From DASWRT01 sp036403035 (GTDB lineage: Bacteria; Pseudomonadota; Alphaproteobacteria; ATCC43930; CGMCC-115725): a stretch of DNA of 8,076 nucleotides. Under the pieces are notes generated by a model. That model was not told where the DNA came from and did no database searches. It was given only the letters and a program-made list of their open reading frames with translations. The first letter of the stretch is position 1, and each line of letters starts with the position of its first letter. A program made the position numbers and the translations under genes. Positions 7,864-8,076 of this stretch are shown here, one piece after another. The stretch lies in NCBI GenBank assembly GCA_036403035.1, contig DASWRT010000022.1, positions 1-8,076 on the forward strand, written 5' to 3'.

Positions 7864-8076
7864 AGCTTTCCAGAGCCTGGCCGGTGTTTCACGTGAAACG
7901 CTGGATCGTCTCATCGCCTATGTCGAGATCCTGAAATCCTGGAACCGGCGGATCAATCTCGTCGGCCGCACGACGCTCGACGATCCGTGGCGCCGGCATG
8001 TCTGGGATGCAACGCAACTTCTGCCGCTGATCCCGCCGAAGGCGCGCTGCCTCGTCGACCTCGGCAGCGGGGCGGG
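7847..8076 (+). CDS. rsmG: 16S rRNA (guanine-527-N7)-methyltransferase RsmG, 5' part
   Basis: RsmG (GidB) uses S-adenosylmethionine to methylate N7 of G527 in 16S rRNA, and its loss is known to give low-level streptomycin resistance. Only the first 76 codons plus two bases are present, because the window ends. Visible family features are VSRETLDRL (14-22), LKSWNRRINLVG (29-40), the conserved HVWDATQLLPL (51-61) and the S-adenosylmethionine loop DLGSGAG starting at residue 71, with its last Gly cut off. The ATG at 7847 overlaps the end of mnmG by 17 nt in another frame. An in-frame ATG at 7832 would add five residues (MVVTV) and cannot be excluded. The start lies in a hairpin, and parS site 3 is embedded in codons 13-18. 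In related genomes parA and parB usually follow. Confidence 0.95.
   Translation, partial: MSLQPEAFQSLAGVSRETLDRLIAYVEILKSWNRRINLVGRTTLDDPWRRHVWDATQLLPLIPPKARCLVDLGSGA
7885..7900. other. parS: parS centromere site 3 (inside rsmG)
   Basis: TGTTTCACGTGAAACG matches the consensus at 15 of 16 positions; only the last base differs. It lies near the 5' end of rsmG and encodes the Val-Ser-Arg-Glu-Thr of the protein. From memory, many alphaproteobacterial RsmG proteins carry this same stretch near the N-terminus, consistent with a parS site fixed in the gene. It is the copy closest to where parAB is expected. Confidence 0.92.

Overview
This is a high-GC chromosomal window from an alphaproteobacterium (my inference; I cannot name a genus). 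The evidence is the order mnmE - mnmG - rsmG on the + strand together with three near-consensus parS palindromes (core TTTCACGTGAAA). This arrangement is typical of the origin-proximal parAB region of alphaproteobacterial chromosomes. parA and parB would be expected just past the right edge, where rsmG is cut off.

Layout. Positions 1-117 are non-coding, with a G-rich inverted repeat. The left half is a minus-strand group read from right to left: a 679-residue thioredoxin-domain (DUF255/YyaL-type) protein (3947-1908), a dienelactone hydrolase family enzyme (1814-1116) and a zinc-free quinone oxidoreductase (1092-118). The last two are 23 nt apart and look co-transcribed. A short divergent promoter region (3948-4046) separates this group from the + strand genes: a thioredoxin-like [2Fe-2S] ferredoxin (4047-4403), mnmE (4548-5879), mnmG (5950-7863) and the 5' part of rsmG (7847-8076).

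How the genes work together. MnmE and MnmG form the complex that installs the (carboxymethyl)aminomethyl group on U34 of certain tRNAs. RsmG methylates G527 of 16S rRNA, so the right half is a translation-fidelity operon built around the chromosome-partition centromere. The left half is redox and hydrolase housekeeping with no clear pathway link to it, although the DUF255 protein and the ferredoxin are divergent neighbours that may share a control region.

The most interesting structure is not a new gene system. It is the parS cluster, in which two sites lie inside coding sequence and use the same reading phase to encode Val-Ser-Arg-Glu. In addition, two strong hairpins cover translation start signals: one hides the Shine-Dalgarno of the dienelactone hydrolase gene, and one hides the rsmG start codon inside the mnmG/rsmG overlap. 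I found no CRISPR array, tRNA, rRNA, insertion sequence or prophage gene.
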